NCBI GenBank assembly: GCA_965368585.1
Contig: CBDUNM010000007.1
Location: 7,404-71,403, forward strand
Length of the DNA stretch: 64,000 bases
Source of the DNA: JARRQB01 sp965368585
GTDB taxonomy: Bacteria > Pseudomonadota > Gammaproteobacteria > Chromatiales > Chromatiaceae
Direction: 5' to 3'
The first letter of the stretch is position 1. Each line of letters begins with the position of its first letter. A program made the position numbers and the translations under genes. The notes beneath the pieces were generated by a model. The model had not been told where the DNA came from. It searched no databases and worked only from the letters and a program-made list of their open reading frames with translations. Below are positions 63,152 to 64,000 of this stretch, in pieces.

Positions 63152-64000
63152 ATTCCTCGGCGAAGAGGCGCCGGGGGCGCCTGGCGCGACGTCCAATTGG
63201 TGCGGTGGCGCCAAGCAGGCCGTGGGCACCAGCCTGGGCGCGGCGCGGGTCTGGTTCACGGTCGGCCAGGGCATACTGAACGAGGTCTACTACCCGCGCA
63301 TCGACCTGCCGCAAATCCGTGATCTCGGCTTCATCGTCGCCGACGGAGAAGGCTTCTGGCAGGAAGTCAAACGAATCGAGGACTGCCGCGTCGCACTGGC
63401 CGAGCCCGGCGTCCCCGCGGTCCGCATCGTGCATACACACCCGCGTTTCACCCTGACCCAGCGCATCGTGACCGAGCCACACCGCGACGCTCTGCTATTG
63501 GACCTGCAGTTGACGGGCGATCCGCAACTGCAGGTCTACGCCCTGCTCGCGCCGCACCTGGGCGGCACCGGGCACGGCAATCAGGCCGAGGTCGTCCGTC
63601 ACCGCGGCCGCCACGTTGTGTGGGCTGAACAGGGACCATTCGGGCTGGCACTGGCCGCAGTCGACGACCGGCAGCGCGACGTGCTCGGGCGTGCCAGCGC
63701 CGGCTACTCAGGCAGCACGGACGGCTGGCAGGACTTCGACCGGCACGGACGGATGAGCTGGCACTACCGCCGCGCCGGGCCTGGCAACGTCGCCCTCACC
63801 GCCGCACTGCCCAGGCAGAGCGTGCTGGCACTCGGTTTCGGCAGCAGCCGCGAGGCCGCCGCTACCCTAGCGCTATCATCCTTGTGCCAACCCTTCGAGC
63901 GCGTGTGGACGGACCAGATCGGACAATGGCGTGCCTGGCATGCCGGCTGTCGCCTGCCGGACGGAGTGCACCGCTTGCCGACGGAAGCACAGGCTCAACT
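63141..64000 (+). CDS. GH15 family glucoamylase-type protein (3' end cut by window)
   Basis: The 286 residues present start MTDEFLGEEAPGAPGATSNW and contain the N-terminal beta-sandwich domain of bacterial glucoamylases and glucodextranases: GAKQAVGTSLGAARVWFTVGQGILNEVYYPRIDLPQIRDLGFIV, VRIVHTHPRFTLTQRI, and WAEQGPFGLALAA. The catalytic (alpha/alpha)6 domain with the two Glu residues lies beyond the window. The enzyme would release glucose from alpha-glucans or trehalose, feeding zwf, with which it overlaps by 11 bases. Confidence 0.85.
   Translation, partial: MTDEFLGEEAPGAPGATSNWCGGAKQAVGTSLGAARVWFTVGQGILNEVYYPRIDLPQIRDLGFIVADGEGFWQEVKRIEDCRVALAEPGVPAVRIVHTHPRFTLTQRIVTEPHRDALLLDLQLTGDPQLQVYALLAPHLGGTGHGNQAEVVRHRGRHVVWAEQGPFGLALAAVDDRQRDVLGRASAGYSGSTDGWQDFDRHGRMSWHYRRAGPGNVALTAALPRQSVLALGFGSSREAAATLALSSLCQPFERVWTDQIGQWRAWHAGCRLPDGVHRLPTEAQAQ

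Overview
The window looks like chromosome from a Gram-negative gammaproteobacterium, possibly Chromatiales-like, though this is inferred and the genus cannot be read from the sequence. Supporting signs are outer-membrane beta-barrels, a type IV pilus minor-pilin operon in Pseudomonas order, RimO, DusA, FkpB-IspH, BtuB, and a VPxPA-type (PEP-CTERM-like) sorting signal. GC is high in most of the window and visibly lower around 29.7-34.4 kb.

Layout. 0-5 kb: an outer-membrane barrel, two small Gly/Arg-rich exported proteins and an OmpR/EnvZ-type two-component pair. 5-15 kb: cytochrome b561-YceI, an Ada-like DNA repair regulator, DusA, an EamA transporter, a kinase-like/P-loop protein, RimO and the C-terminal remnant of a CnoX/YbbN-like gene. 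15-20 kb: a cobalamin riboswitch, BtuB, cobalamin adenosyltransferase, an unassigned Rossmann protein, FkpB and IspH. 20-28 kb (minus strand): fimT-pilV-pilW-pilX-pilY1-pilY2-pilE. 28-29 kb: ThiO.

29.7-43.4 kb is the most unusual part. A Wzx-type flippase, a GNAT-like acyltransferase, an acyl carrier protein, an AMP-forming ligase, both subunits of adenosylcobalamin-dependent glutamate mutase plus its MutL/GlmL partner, a fold-III PLP decarboxylase and an alpha/beta hydrolase lie between two paralogous secreted beta-propeller proteins. The enzyme set parallels the route known from macrolactam biosynthesis (VinH/I, VinN, VinL, VinO): glutamate to 3-methylaspartate, loading on an ACP, then decarboxylation to a 3-aminoisobutyryl-ACP. 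No polyketide synthase is present. The flippase, GNAT protein and surface proteins suggest that the beta-amino acyl group decorates a cell-surface glycan. That end use is inference. The cobalamin uptake and adenosylation genes at 15-18 kb could supply the mutase cofactor.

43-58 kb is looser accessory DNA: a TPR protein, decayed glycosyltransferase and MFS genes, a second two-component pair with a PepSY protein, two PmtA-like methyltransferases flanking an ECF sigma factor, a shortened MBL-fold protein, YfdX, and a frameshifted phosphoesterase. 57-64 kb carries central carbon genes (transaldolase, glucose-6-phosphate dehydrogenase, a GH15 glucoamylase cut by the window end), a SulP transporter and a ParB-like gene with an in-frame stop.

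Three copies of a roughly 255-bp non-coding repeat with terminal inverted repeats (positions 1, 41350 and 51040) sit upstream of the outer-membrane barrel, the second propeller protein and the ECF sigma factor. No tRNA, rRNA, CRISPR array or intact transposase was seen.
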